A stretch of 64,000 nt of DNA from Pseudobacteroides cellulosolvens ATCC 35603 = DSM 2933 (GCF_001262605.1 NZ_LGTC01000001.1:1536501-1600500); one strand, 5' to 3'; positions 9,957 through 19,914 are shown, numbered from the stretch's first letter. The notes: a model not told the origin generated them from the letters alone. Numbers and translations: made by a program.

Positions 9957-12900
9957 TTACATCCCCACCTTCACACCGTTTCTATATACCTCATAGCCTT
10001 CCACACCAAAATTATCTTTGGAAGCTTTCCATTCCAGCCAAACCGCCGAAGCCGTTTTATACACCACCTTAAGTTCTGAGGGTGCAGAAGGTTTTTCATC
10101 GTCACCCCACACAGCAACTGCTGCTTCGGATATGTTCTTCTCATTATCAAAAGCTTTTACTTCATATATATACATTTTATTTGTATGTAATATATCTGCA
10201 TCCGTATACTCCGTGCTGTAAGTTGTTCCTATCATTACCCCATCCCTGAAGATTTCATACCCTTTGACACCTGTATCATCAGTTGAAGCTGTCCAAGTTA
10301 GAAATAGACTGCTTTCCTTTTTTATTATTGAAAGGCCTGTAGGCGCAGCAGGCATATTGATATCCTTTAAAACTATAGGAATACTTTTATACTCTGTGGT
10401 TCCGTCACCCAGTTGTCCATTGCTGTTACTGCCCCACGTCCATACAGTTCCATCAGTTTTCAGTGCAAGACAATGGAAATATCCTGCCGTTACTACTGCT
10501 ATATTGTTCAAACCCTTCACCCTTACGGGAACATTGCTACTTGTAGTTGTACCGTCACCCAATTGCCCACTGTAGTTACAGCCCCATGCCCATACTGTCC
10601 CATCATCTTTCAATGCATAACTGCTATAGTCTCCTGCCGCCATAGAGACCACACCGTTCAATTCCTTTACTTGCACAGGAACGATACTATCTTTAGTTGT
10701 ACCGTTTCCGAGCTGCCCGTAGCCGTTATCTCCCAGCGCCCATACCGTACCGTCATTCTTCAGTGCAATAATATGTTCATATCCGGCCGCAATAGAGGCT
10801 ACACCGCTAAGTCCCTTTATCTGCACTGGTTTAAGGCTTTTTTGTATACTCCACTGGCCGCAGGCCCACACTGTCCCATCTCTTCTCAATACAGCGGTTA
10901 AATCTTTATTGGCGGCTATGCCAATAACATCATATACTTCCTCCATCTGCACAGGCACGACGCTCTCTGTGGTTGTGCCGTTTCCAAGCTGTCCGTCATA
11001 ATTCTCTCCCCATGCCCATACAGTACCGTCACTTTTTAAGGCAATGCTGTGAAAATCGCCTGCTGCTACAGCTACAATACCGTTTAATTCCTTCACTCGT
11101 ACAGGTATATCGCTGCTTATAGTTGTGCCGTTTCCAAGCTGTCCGTCATAATTCTCTCCCCATGCCCATATGGTTCCGTCACTTTTTAAGGCAAGACTGT
11201 GATATTCTCCTGCTGCTGCTGAAACTACATTATTTAACCCTTTTACCTGTATCGGCACAGCACTATCTGTTGTTGTGCCGTCACCAAGTTGACCATAGCA
11301 ATTCTCTCCCCATACCCATACAGTTCCGTCATTGGAGACTCGAAGGCTGTGGTTTACCCCTGCTGCCAGTGCAGCATGCTTTGTTGTAACACTCACAAGA
11401 GCACTGTCTTTCGATAGGTTATGCATGTTGTCATATGCTCTTACAGTATATATATATGTCTTGCCGTAGGATATTCCAAAATCCATGTAGTTTAAATCCT
11501 TTACATTCCCTATCCTGACTCCGTCCCTGTATATCTCATAGCCCTCTACACCCACATTATCGTCAGAGGCTTCCCATTCCAATGAAACCGCTGCTGTTTC
11601 TGAAATCACCCTCAGATTTACCGGGTCAGAAGGTGCTTCAGTATCATTCAATACAACAACAGCCGCTTTGGACAGGTTTCCTGAACCGTCATAAGCACTC
11701 ACCCTATATATACATATATTATCCGGCTTATCACTATCTATATATGAAGTACCTGCTGCAGTGCCTATTTTTGTACCGTCACGGATTATTTCATACCCTT
11801 CCACTCCAGCCTCATCAGTTGATGCCATCCATGTCAGGGTAATCCCGTTTTCCTGAGAAATTGCCGAAAGATTACCGGGCATTGTAGGTGCATATACATC
11901 CTTTGAAATGACCGGAGCATTTCTGTCAGAAGCTGTCCCGTCTCCAAGCTGTCCACTGCTGTTACTGCCCCATGCCCACACAGTTCCATCATTTTTTAAT
12001 GCAAGGCTGTGACTCCCTCCTGCAGCTATAAAAGTCATTCCGTTTAATTCCTTTATCTGCACCGGTACTCTGCTGTCCACGGCAGTACCACCTTCGCCCC
12101 ATGTCCATACAGTTCCGTCACTTTTTAACGCAAGGCTGTGGCTTTCTCCTGACGCTATGGCAATTATGTCGGCCAGCCCCTGTGCCTGTACAGGCTTCAT
12201 AATATTCATGGAATATGTACCGCATCCAAGCTGTCCATACCCATTGTATCCCCATGCCCATACGGTTCCGTCATTTTTCAATGCAAGACTGTGACTTTTT
12301 CCGGCTGCTATAAAGGATATTCCGTTTAAATCCTTCACCTGCACCGGTGTACTGATTTTTACAGCGGTACCATCTCCAAGCTGCCCGTTGCTGTTACTGC
12401 CCCATGCCCATACCGTCCCATCATTTTTTAACGCAAGACTGTGGCTTCCTCCCGCTGCAACAGCTGTTATCCCTTCTAAATTCTTTACCTGCACCGGTAT
12501 GCTGCTGTCCGCCACAGTACCGTCTCCGAGCTGTCCACTGCTGTTACTGCCCCATGTCCATACCGTCCCGTCATTTTTCAATGCAAGACTGTGGCCTCCT
12601 CCTGCTGCAACAGCTGTTATTCCTTCCAAATTCTTCGCCTGCACCGGTATGCTGCTGTTCACAGCAGTACCGTCTCCAAGCTGTCCTTTATCATTGCTTC
12701 CCCATGTCCATACAGTTCCGTCATTTTTCAGCGCAAGGCTGTGACCTCCTCCTGCCGAGACTGCGGATACAGACTGTATTCCACTTACCTTTGTTGAAAC
12801 TACCTTTTTTGTGGCTCCATCAATTCCAAGTTGTCCTTTATCGTTGTTTCCCCACGCCTGTACAGTTCCATCATTATTGACCCGTAGGGTGTGGCTTTCA

Positions 12901-13352
12901 CCTGCTGCCAGCAGAACAGGTTTCAAAGAATTATTTGCCGGAATTACAGGAGTGCTTTCCTGTCCATATGTTTCGTCAATTACCGAAGTGTCACCAATTT
13001 CTTCCTGAGTTGGACTGATGTCCTTTGCCGTCGGAACCAATACGGGTTTTAGTTCTACCGTAGGGACTGGCTCGACAGTAACTGCACTCTCCTGCACGGG
13101 AACCGTCACATACGGAATCTGCCGGTCGGCTTCCATGGTAGGCAGAGCCGTCATTATCGGTTGCTGCTGCGGTTCATCCTTCTTACTGTCATCTACCTGA
13201 ATCACATCTGGACTGCAGGAAGGCGCCGGTACCAGTACCGGCTCAGATTGTGCCGGTTGTCCTCCTGCCGCAGCGTACTGCGGGAACTGTCCAACCATAA
13301 ACACAATGATCAAAAGAATTGCCAGGATACTCCTAATCTTTCTCACTTTCAC
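9957..13352 (-). CDS. Giant RCC1/FN3 surface protein, N-terminal segment with signal peptide
   Basis: The start is a GTG at 13352, preceded at seven bases by AGGGGG; no better ATG exists in frame. The first 30 residues form a signal peptide (basic KVRKIR, hydrophobic core, cut near AAAGGQ). A Pro/Val-rich linker follows to about residue 150, then RCC1 array 1 (seven repeats, about 12910-11890), two FN3 domains, RCC1 array 2 (seven repeats, about 11375-10375) and two more FN3 domains. The frame ends prematurely in the second of these at GVKVGM, where one extra G would restore GDVRATSY and the rest of the domain. The gene lies about 70 bp downstream of the SLH/CARDB gene on the same strand and is probably cotranscribed. 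GC looks higher than in the flanking IS region. Confidence 0.85.
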   Translation of the reverse strand: MKVRKIRSILAILLIIVFMVGQFPQYAAAGGQPAQSEPVLVPAPSCSPDVIQVDDSKKDEPQQQPIMTALPTMEADRQIPYVTVPVQESAVTVEPVPTVELKPVLVPTAKDISPTQEEIGDTSVIDETYGQESTPVIPANNSLKPVLLAAGESHTLRVNNDGTVQAWGNNDKGQLGIDGATKKVVSTKVSGIQSVSAVSAGGGHSLALKNDGTVWTWGSNDKGQLGDGTAVNSSIPVQAKNLEGITAVAAGGGHSLALKNDGTVWTWGSNSSGQLGDGTVADSSIPVQVKNLEGITAVAAGGSHSLALKNDGTVWAWGSNSNGQLGDGTAVKISTPVQVKDLNGISFIAAGKSHSLALKNDGTVWAWGYNGYGQLGCGTYSMNIMKPVQAQGLADIIAIASGESHSLALKSDGTVWTWGEGGTAVDSRVPVQIKELNGMTFIAAGGSHSLALKNDGTVWAWGSNSSGQLGDGTASDRNAPVISKDVYAPTMPGNLSAISQENGITLTWMASTDEAGVEGYEIIRDGTKIGTAAGTSYIDSDKPDNICIYRVSAYDGSGNLSKAAVVVLNDTEAPSDPVNLRVISETAAVSLEWEASDDNVGVEGYEIYRDGVRIGNVKDLNYMDFGISYGKTYIYTVRAYDNMHNLSKDSALVSVTTKHAALAAGVNHSLRVSNDGTVWVWGENCYGQLGDGTTTDSAVPIQVKGLNNVVSAAAGEYHSLALKSDGTIWAWGENYDGQLGNGTTISSDIPVRVKELNGIVAVAAGDFHSIALKSDGTVWAWGENYDGQLGNGTTTESVVPVQMEEVYDVIGIAANKDLTAVLRRDGTVWACGQWSIQKSLKPVQIKGLSGVASIAAGYEHIIALKNDGTVWALGDNGYGQLGNGTTKDSIVPVQVKELNGVVSMAAGDYSSYALKDDGTVWAWGCNYSGQLGDGTTTSSNVPVRVKGLNNIAVVTAGYFHCLALKTDGTVWTWGSNSNGQLGDGTTEYKSIPIVLKDINMPAAPTGLSIIKKESSLFLTWTASTDDTGVKGYEIFRDGVMIGTTYSTEYTDADILHTNKMYIYEVKAFDNEKNISEAAVAVWGDDEKPSAPSELKVVYKTASAVWLEWKASKDNFGVEGYEVYRNGVKVGM

Positions 13353-13422
13353 TTTTCATCCCCCTAATCTACATAAACAACAGCAATATTTACACGATAA
13401 ATGTGCAAATACTCACCGGTTT

Positions 13423-16400
13423 TCATATATTATTTTTACCGTCAAGATATTTTTTAGAAATAGCAGAAGCCTCCGCACGGGATATGTTTCCCTGACTTCT
13501 AAAGGTATTGTCGGGATATCCTGAGATTAACGACAGCTCAACTGCTTTTGCAACATAGCCTTTAGCCCAATCTGCTATTTTGCTGTCGTCCTTGAATGAA
13601 GTATTCTTAGCCTCCAGCTCACCATAATTCATCGCTCTCAAAAACATTACGGCAAATTCCTGTCTTGTTATGTTATCAGAGGCTTTAAAGGTATTGTCGG
13701 CATAGCCCTTTATTATGCCTCCATTAACAGCAGCCTTTATATATGAATACGCCCACTCAGGAATGCTCTTCTCATCTTTAAATGCAAGCCTCTGCCCTTC
13801 CACAGGCTGTATTTCAAAAAGCTTTACGAGCAGGACAGCTGCTTCAGCCCTGGTTATCTTGTTGTCAGGCCTGAATGTATTGTCTGTGTACCCTTTCAAT
13901 TTACCCATTTGTACAAGGGCAATGATACTTTCCCTAGCCCAATGCCTGTCTATATCTGTCAATGTGATTACTGCACCCGGAATATTCGGGTCTTTTATAT
14001 TAACAGACCTGACCAATTTTACGGTATATGTCTTCACCGTACCGTTTTCAGCAGTTACTTTGATTGTTATGCTTTCCTGCTTATCAGAGAACTTTATAAT
14101 GTAGTCATTGGCATCTCCTTTAAGCTTAACGCCCTGAACCTCAAGAAATGCTTTTCCATCCTCAGCCGCGGCAGATAAGGCTATTTCCCGTAGATTTTCA
14201 TCAATGACCAGTTCATAGACTGTGGTGTCCTTATTAAATTCAGGAGTCAGCTCACCTTCGTTAAAAGCAAGTTTTAAAAGACCTGCCTTGCTGCTTTTTC
14301 CAAGGTCATTAACCGGTATGGAGGCATCCACTGGAATACCTCCTGCCTGACCTCCCGTATGCAGGTCACTTGGAGTTCCCTCCTGATTTCCACCCGAAGA
14401 TTCACCTCCTGCTGATTTTCCCTTAACATCCGCCGTCTGCACATTGCTTATCTCTTTAATACTGTCGGGTATACCGCTGTCGGTTGTCCTTTCCACTTTG
14501 GCAACAACATAATACTTTCCGTTGTACACCGAATCATTTTTAAAGGCTAAAGTAAAATATTCAAACTTTTGCGGTGCAACCTCTACTTTCTGTTTTTTGC
14601 TCATCAGAAGCTTTTTCGTACCCGCATCATATAATTCCAGCAATAAACTTCCTTTTACCGATGAATTATAATTATTTCCAACCGCCGTTTCAACACTGAT
14701 CTCTTTTCCTTTGTTTTCCGCTTCTATTATAATTACCTTAAAAGGAACAACTAAACCTGCTTTTACAATGGAAGCATAGTCTTTGTTATTGGAAAGGTAA
14801 TATTCCTCACTTGGTGTCTCAAGCCTTGCAAATATTTTTTTTATCCCATTGGAAAATGTCATTTTAGAAGTATCCAGCAATATAATTTCCTGTTTGGGTT
14901 TCCCCTTTTCCAATTTGGAATATGTTCTCTCAAAAAGGATGTTTCCCGTATTGGAATCCTCAGTAACAATAAGCTTAACGCTTTTAGCAGTAACAAAACT
15001 GTCATTTACCGCTGTCAACATCAAGTTCCTGACATCCCCGCTTCCGGCTGTATACATTGAAGAAATTTTCACATCACAGTAGCCGGTGTCTACTACAGCA
15101 ACATTATCCGATTTATCCACATCCCTGTCATAATCAACTACAGCCTTCAAATACACATCGTACCTTCTTGCCTCCTCAGGGGTAAAACTGAAATCAATTC
15201 TCTTTATTTCTCCAGCTTTTATATAGCCATTAATTACTTTTGTATCCGGCAGCTTTTTCCCTCCCTTGTCGGGAGAGCCATCATAGGCTTCAATGATTAC
15301 ATTCCTGATAGTAACCGTACCCTTGTTTTTCAGATCAAAAGATATGGTCATAGGCTTCCCCGGAGAAAACTCATCATTATCCCAGTAAACCGAGTTTTTA
15401 TCAATGCTGCCGTTTATTTCCCACAATACCTTTGTTACGAACAAATCGCTCAAGCCATTTACATAATATGTACCTATTTCTGAAGTCTTCCTGATTTTTT
15501 CCGCCTTATTGCATAGAACTACCAATTCTCCCTTAGCATTGTAAACACCGTCAAGTGAAACAATCCTGCCCCCGGTCTTTGTTACTTTCACAATATTACT
15601 CATTTCCCCGGTATACTCGTCATACAGGGCTGCGTATGCTTCAATGTCCCCCTCTTCTTCCTTGACCCACAAAAGACTTAAGCCTTTTTCATCATATACA
15701 ACCTTGAAATTGTCATAAAAACCGGCTGTAGATCCAGTCAGCAAATTTTTTGCAGCAGGTTTTGATACATCATCTATGACCGCAATTGTGTTTCCCCTGT
15801 ACCATATTACAGATACTTTATTGTTGCGGGATATTATAGTAGGCTGAGTATCCACTGTTTTATCATTTGTTAGCCTTACGGGAACCGCGGCCGCTTCTGC
15901 ATCAGGACATGCGTAGTATATTTCACGGTCGTCCAACGTACTTAAATTATCATCTGTATCCACAGAATACGATATATATTGTTTCCCTCCGTACCCTACA
16001 GCCGACATGGTAATAATTTTCCCAATGTTCTTTATTGTTTCCTTCGGCTTACTCCATGAAGAACCGTCAAATTCACAGGATATCACATCGTTTTTTCCCG
16101 TGTAGCCAAAAAGGTCGTTCATATCATTTCTAATCCATGCAACCTGTGCTTTTTTATTGCTCACCGACACTACGGGGGTCTTGTCCAAAACATTATCATC
16201 AATCAGAGTCACGGCAGTCTTAAATTCCGCTTTTACTGGATCAAATTCTGCCGCTTTTATATCACTTGCCTGTGCCATTTTCTCCAAACTAGCTTCGTTT
16301 TCTCCAAAAGTCTTATTGATATTCTGCCACACTACAAAAAGCTTTTCTCCATCACATGCAATGCTAGGATAAAAATCGGCAGTACCATCATCAGCAATTG

Positions 16401-16749
16401 CTTTAGGAGCTGTCCACACACCGTTTTCCTCAGTCTGAACAGAATACACAAGCTCAGTTCTATTGACTGCATTCCTGCTCCTGTCGTCAGACAGCCATAC
16501 CGCCACGTTGGTATTTCCAATCCTCCTAAGGCATGGTTCAGTGTCAGGATAAATATTGGTCTGCAATACGCCGTCCTTTGCTTCGTTCCCCGCCCATCCG
16601 GAAGGATAATTTATGTATTCCCTGCCGGAAATCTCGGAAAACCCTTCAGAACTATCAAAAACATTCCCCTCTGCAAAAGAACTCATGGAACACACCAGCA
16701 AAATGCCAACAACAATTACCCCTATTATTTTTGCTAATTTAAACCCCAT
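13423..16749 (-). CDS. Secreted SLH-domain protein with CARDB and cadherin-like modules
   Basis: The frame is open from 16845, but the ATG at 16749 is preferred because AGAAGGAGAG precedes it and a signal peptide follows at once (MGFKLAKIIG, cut near SSFAEG). This gives 1108 residues. The N-terminal 400 or so look like a BNR/sialidase-type propeller (repeated PSIACDGEKLFVVWQ-like blades; no catalytic residues assigned). CARDB-type Ig modules follow at about 460-780, a cadherin-like beta-sandwich at about 822-912 (LLKLAFNEGELTPEF), and three SLH motifs at about 926-1100 (ITRAEAAVLLVKL, ITRQEFAVMF, ISRAEASAI). SLH triplets bind pyruvylated wall polymers, so the protein should sit on the cell surface. 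It is probably the first gene of an operon with the giant RCC1/FN3 protein. Confidence 0.85.
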   Translation of the reverse strand: MGFKLAKIIGVIVVGILLVCSMSSFAEGNVFDSSEGFSEISGREYINYPSGWAGNEAKDGVLQTNIYPDTEPCLRRIGNTNVAVWLSDDRSRNAVNRTELVYSVQTEENGVWTAPKAIADDGTADFYPSIACDGEKLFVVWQNINKTFGENEASLEKMAQASDIKAAEFDPVKAEFKTAVTLIDDNVLDKTPVVSVSNKKAQVAWIRNDMNDLFGYTGKNDVISCEFDGSSWSKPKETIKNIGKIITMSAVGYGGKQYISYSVDTDDNLSTLDDREIYYACPDAEAAAVPVRLTNDKTVDTQPTIISRNNKVSVIWYRGNTIAVIDDVSKPAAKNLLTGSTAGFYDNFKVVYDEKGLSLLWVKEEEGDIEAYAALYDEYTGEMSNIVKVTKTGGRIVSLDGVYNAKGELVVLCNKAEKIRKTSEIGTYYVNGLSDLFVTKVLWEINGSIDKNSVYWDNDEFSPGKPMTISFDLKNKGTVTIRNVIIEAYDGSPDKGGKKLPDTKVINGYIKAGEIKRIDFSFTPEEARRYDVYLKAVVDYDRDVDKSDNVAVVDTGYCDVKISSMYTAGSGDVRNLMLTAVNDSFVTAKSVKLIVTEDSNTGNILFERTYSKLEKGKPKQEIILLDTSKMTFSNGIKKIFARLETPSEEYYLSNNKDYASIVKAGLVVPFKVIIIEAENKGKEISVETAVGNNYNSSVKGSLLLELYDAGTKKLLMSKKQKVEVAPQKFEYFTLAFKNDSVYNGKYYVVAKVERTTDSGIPDSIKEISNVQTADVKGKSAGGESSGGNQEGTPSDLHTGGQAGGIPVDASIPVNDLGKSSKAGLLKLAFNEGELTPEFNKDTTVYELVIDENLREIALSAAAEDGKAFLEVQGVKLKGDANDYIIKFSDKQESITIKVTAENGTVKTYTVKLVRSVNIKDPNIPGAVITLTDIDRHWARESIIALVQMGKLKGYTDNTFRPDNKITRAEAAVLLVKLFEIQPVEGQRLAFKDEKSIPEWAYSYIKAAVNGGIIKGYADNTFKASDNITRQEFAVMFLRAMNYGELEAKNTSFKDDSKIADWAKGYVAKAVELSLISGYPDNTFRSQGNISRAEASAISKKYLDGKNNI

Positions 16750-17038
16750 TTTTTTCTCTCCTTCTGTGCATACTTCATTACACACTGAACTAAAATGAAT
16801 TTCGTATTGATTTGCATACAAAATATGTCGGCAAAGCAACGACAAATTAAGCTTGAACAGCAGTCCCCAAGCTATAATCTTTATACAGCTTCACACATTT
16901 CTCTATTGTAAATCTGTATCCACATATAGTATTCTATCCTGAAAACTCCCATCTTCACAGTATAAATCAAAAAATATCCCCTATACATGAATCAGATGGT
17001 TTCAGGCTGTTATTTTTTGTATATGATACACGAATATG
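16750..17038. other. Intergenic leader of the SLH/RCC1 operon
   Basis: This is AT-rich non-coding DNA between the SLH gene start and the IS110 fragment. It should carry the promoter for the minus-strand surface operon. I could not pick a convincing -35/-10 pair and see no riboswitch or strong hairpin. Confidence 0.4.
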
Positions 17039-17262
17039 CTAGGCACCCATCTTTTCAACGGTTACCTTATACCCTAAGTCTTCAAGGCGTTTCAATGCTC
17101 TTCGGGCTATATCCTGTTTCTTTTTCTGTTCAAAATAATCTGATCCCAAATCGTAAAAAGACTTACTGTCTCCTAAAATATAGTATGCTATGGTTAGAAT
17201 AGAGTGCCCAACTGCTACAGTTGCACGGTTTCTTCCTCGTCTTACAGCAAGTCTTTTATATA
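17039..17262 (-). pseudogene. IS110-family transposase, C-terminal fragment
   Basis: About 75 residues match the C-terminal end of IS110-type (Transposase_20) proteins: RLAVRRGRNRATVAVGHSIL, then YDLGSDYFEQ and a final RRALKRLEDLGYKVT. The catalytic serine region and the whole N-terminal RuvC-like domain are missing. Resemblance ends at about 17262, exactly where a 158-bp repeat begins, so the rest was lost through a rearrangement at that point. Its C-terminus differs from the other IS110 element in this window, so it comes from a different element. Confidence 0.75.
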
Positions 17263-17420
17263 GTATTATCCCTCCCTTAAATGCAATTTTTTTCGAGAAT
17301 GTCCGGAGTTCTCTAATATCCCTTTCAGTACAATTATATCCCTCCAAAAGTTTTAGTTTCAAGATATATTTATTCATTTATACAATGTCATCTGTCTAAA
17401 AAATAATGGTAACTTGTCGG
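17263..17420 (+). repeat. 158-bp direct repeat, copy 1
   Basis: By eye it is identical to 27007-27164, with a constant offset of 9744. It starts GTATTATCCCTCCC and ends AACTTGTCGG. The ends are not inverted repeats of each other. On the minus strand it would add 38 codons to the IS110 fragment, but these do not resemble IS110 proteins. Confidence 0.9.
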
Positions 17421-17538
17421 TATAATGATATCAGAAATTTAGACAGACAAACAGACTAAAATAATAGAACTTACGCAGCAATTATATAAACAAGATATAT
17501 CAGCACATTGAAAGATTAATAAAAGCAGAAAGGTTGTT

Positions 17539-17627
17539 GCGATAGCGGACAGCAGAATTATAGGATATGACACTAAAAATGTAACCTTTGTGTACGAAAG
17601 GGAAGGGAAGACAAATACCGTTATAAT
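17539..17627 (+). pseudogene. IS91-like transposase remnant, part left of the IS1182 insertion
   Basis: About 30 codons in frame (AIADSRIIGYDTKNVTFVYE) resemble the segment of IS91/IS801-type Y2 transposases just after the catalytic domain. The reading is cut off by the IS1182-family element and resumes at 19513. The N-terminal half lies inverted further right (19969-20466). Confidence 0.6.
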
Positions 17628-19512
17628 GGGGCTGTTGCACTAAGAAATTAGTGTAGGAGCCCTTTTTACTTGCAAAAAACAATTGCCAGACTATTCAAAG
17701 TCCGGCAAAAGGTGTAAAATATTTTTATGCTAGTAAAAAATTTAACACATAAAGATTATACCACGCACGGTGGTTTCTATCAATTAAAATTGCCGTTAAA
17801 TGTTGAATGTATGATTCCGAATGATGATTCTGTAAGGTTGCTGGGTCAAATTGTAGAGGAGATGAATTTATCAAAATTATATAAGACTTATTCCCGTTTA
17901 AGGAAAAAACAAGCAACCCCAACACAGATGCTGAAGATCATGCTATATGCTTATATGAATAGTAATTATTCTACAAGGAAAATCGAAAGAGCCTGCAAGC
18001 GGGACATTAATTATATGTACCTTCTTGAAGGCTCGCCTGCTCCGGATTATACAACAATTGCAAGATTCAGAAGTATTCATTTTGCACCTGTTTCAGAAAA
18101 TCTTTTGGCACAGTTTACGCAGATGCTTGCTGAAAACAAAGAAATTTCAATGAAAAATCTATTTATTGATGGGACAAAGCTTGAAGCTGCATCAAATAAA
18201 TATACTTTTGTCTGGAAAGGTTCTGTCACTAAGAATCAGAAAAAACTGATGGATAAGCTCCCAACTTTTTTAAAACAAACAGAAGAGAATTTTGGATTTA
18301 AGATTTTATATGGTGAAGAAATCAAGATGCACCATTTGAAAAAGCTCAGACGTAAACTTTGCAAAATAAAAAACGATGAAGATATTCAATTTGTCTCTGG
18401 TATAGGAAAAAGAAAATCTCCTCTCCAAAAAACATTTGAACAGCTGGATGAATACATATCAAGGCTCAAGAAATATAATAAGCATCTGCATCTCATGGGG
18501 GATAGAAATAGCTATTCAAAGACAGACCCTGATGCAACCTTCATGAGGATGAAAGAAGATGCTATGAAGAATGGGCAACTAAAACCCGGCTACAACATTC
18601 AGTTTGGGGTAGATGCTGAATATATAGTATGGATTAGTGCTGGACCACAGCCTACAGATACAACCACGCTAATACCATTTTTAGACAGCATAAAGAGTCG
18701 TTTGAAGTATACTTACAGAAATATAGTTGCAGACTCAGGCTATGAAAGTGAGGAAAACTACGTCTATCTCGATGAGAACGGTCAGCTTGCTTTTATCAAA
18801 CCTTCCAATTATGAAATTAGTAAGACACGGAAATATAAAACTGATATCAGTAGGAAGGAAAATATGAGCTATGACAAAGAAAACGACTTTTATATATGTA
18901 GCAGCGGTAAAAAGCTTGTAGCCACAGGGATTAAATTCAGCAAAAGCAAGACTGGCTATAGAAGTGAGAAAACCTGTTATACATGTGAAGATTGCACTCA
19001 ATGCCCTATTAAATCAAAATGCATTAAGGGAAACAGCAAAAAGCCATTGGAAGAACGAACCAAGCATCTTGAAGTTTCAAAACTATTTCAGCAAAAACGT
19101 GAGGCAGCGATAACCAGAATCCTTAGTGATGAGGGAAAAGAGCTCAGAATGAACCGAAGTATTCAGTCTGAAGGTGCTTTTGGAGAAATAAAACAAGATA
19201 TGGGATTCAGACGTTTTTTGTGTAAAGGGAAAAAGAATATCTTGGCAGAATGTATTCTTCTTGGCTTAGCTCATAATGTAAACAAACTGCACAACAAAAT
19301 TCAGTCAGAACGATGTTCTACATATTTACATCCATTAAAAACAGCTTAGATAAAAATGTTTATAATAAAGAGCATAAATCAGTAAGCTTTATTTGCTATA
19401 CTCTTTTTTCAAAAGAAAGAAAAAGAATATAATATTTTGGTTAAAATATTTCACTATCATTATAGAAATGGGGCGTTGTACTACGATTATAAATCGTAAT
19501 TGCAACAGCCCC
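17628..19512 (+). mobile_element. IS1182-family insertion sequence, apparently complete
   Basis: The element is 1885 bp. Its ends are inverted copies of GGGGCTGTTGCA (17628-17639, and TGCAACAGCCCC at 19501-19512). It carries one intact transposase gene. It sits inside an IS91-like transposase remnant whose two halves flank it. I could not find a target-site duplication, so insertion may have been followed by loss of flanking bases. Confidence 0.8.
17727..19349 (+). CDS. IS1182-family transposase
   Basis: This is a full-length 540-residue DDE transposase. The N-terminal domain has the IS1182-type pattern (SLRQ-like helix, then APDYTTIARFR). The catalytic core follows, with the first Asp in LFIDGTKLEA, the second in VADSGYESEENY, and a C-terminal Glu region near RSIQSEGAFGEIK. 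A Cys cluster at about residues 415-435 (CYTCEDCTQCPIKSKC) is typical of the family. The frame has no breaks, so the element may be active. Confidence 0.9.
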   Translation: MLVKNLTHKDYTTHGGFYQLKLPLNVECMIPNDDSVRLLGQIVEEMNLSKLYKTYSRLRKKQATPTQMLKIMLYAYMNSNYSTRKIERACKRDINYMYLLEGSPAPDYTTIARFRSIHFAPVSENLLAQFTQMLAENKEISMKNLFIDGTKLEAASNKYTFVWKGSVTKNQKKLMDKLPTFLKQTEENFGFKILYGEEIKMHHLKKLRRKLCKIKNDEDIQFVSGIGKRKSPLQKTFEQLDEYISRLKKYNKHLHLMGDRNSYSKTDPDATFMRMKEDAMKNGQLKPGYNIQFGVDAEYIVWISAGPQPTDTTTLIPFLDSIKSRLKYTYRNIVADSGYESEENYVYLDENGQLAFIKPSNYEISKTRKYKTDISRKENMSYDKENDFYICSSGKKLVATGIKFSKSKTGYRSEKTCYTCEDCTQCPIKSKCIKGNSKKPLEERTKHLEVSKLFQQKREAAITRILSDEGKELRMNRSIQSEGAFGEIKQDMGFRRFLCKGKKNILAECILLGLAHNVNKLHNKIQSERCSTYLHPLKTA

Positions 19513-19914
19513 ACAATGTAATCAAGCATATACCAGATAAAAACTTCAAGATGGTAAGATACTTTGGTATTCATGCCAGACATGCAAAAAAATCTGTACG
19601 TATTGTCATGGAGAAGTTAGAAGTTAGGTCTAGTTGTAAAATATATAATAAAGCCATTTTCGTGGAGAAATAACATAAAAGAGCATACGGGAAATGACCC
19701 ATTGAAATGTAAGAAGTGTAATGGGGAAATGCTTTTATATAAAGTGGTTTACAGGAATAAAAATGGTGAGTTAAGGGAATATGGCGGTATAGATATGTTC
19801 GTGAAAAAGATAACTGGGAAAGGAACAGTTTTGGATGAAAAAGAAGAAAAACAGAAGGAAACCCCATATGAGAAAACAGCAGACACAAAACACTATCAAG
19901 TATGTTTGTACTAA
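19513..19914 (+). pseudogene. IS91-like transposase remnant, C-terminal part
   Basis: Directly after the IS1182 end the frame reads VIKHIPDKNFKMVRYFGIHA, a conserved stretch of IS91-type transposases. From about 19702 a zinc-ribbon-like tail follows (DPLKCKKCNGEMLLYKV). In-frame stops near 19625-19680 separate the two. It belongs with 17539-17627 and was interrupted by the IS1182 element. Confidence 0.6.

Noticed and set aside
5785..12910. Regularly spaced similar ~150-base units that could suggest a CRISPR-like or satellite array
   Set aside because: Units are translated RCC1 repeats with codon-level divergence, not short identical repeats with unique spacers.
17500..17682. 60-codon minus-strand frame across the IS1182 left end
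   Set aside because: It spans an element junction and lies opposite the IS91-like remnant.
17621..19520. Target-site duplication of the IS1182 element
   Set aside because: Flanks TTATAAT and ACAATGT do not form a convincing direct repeat.
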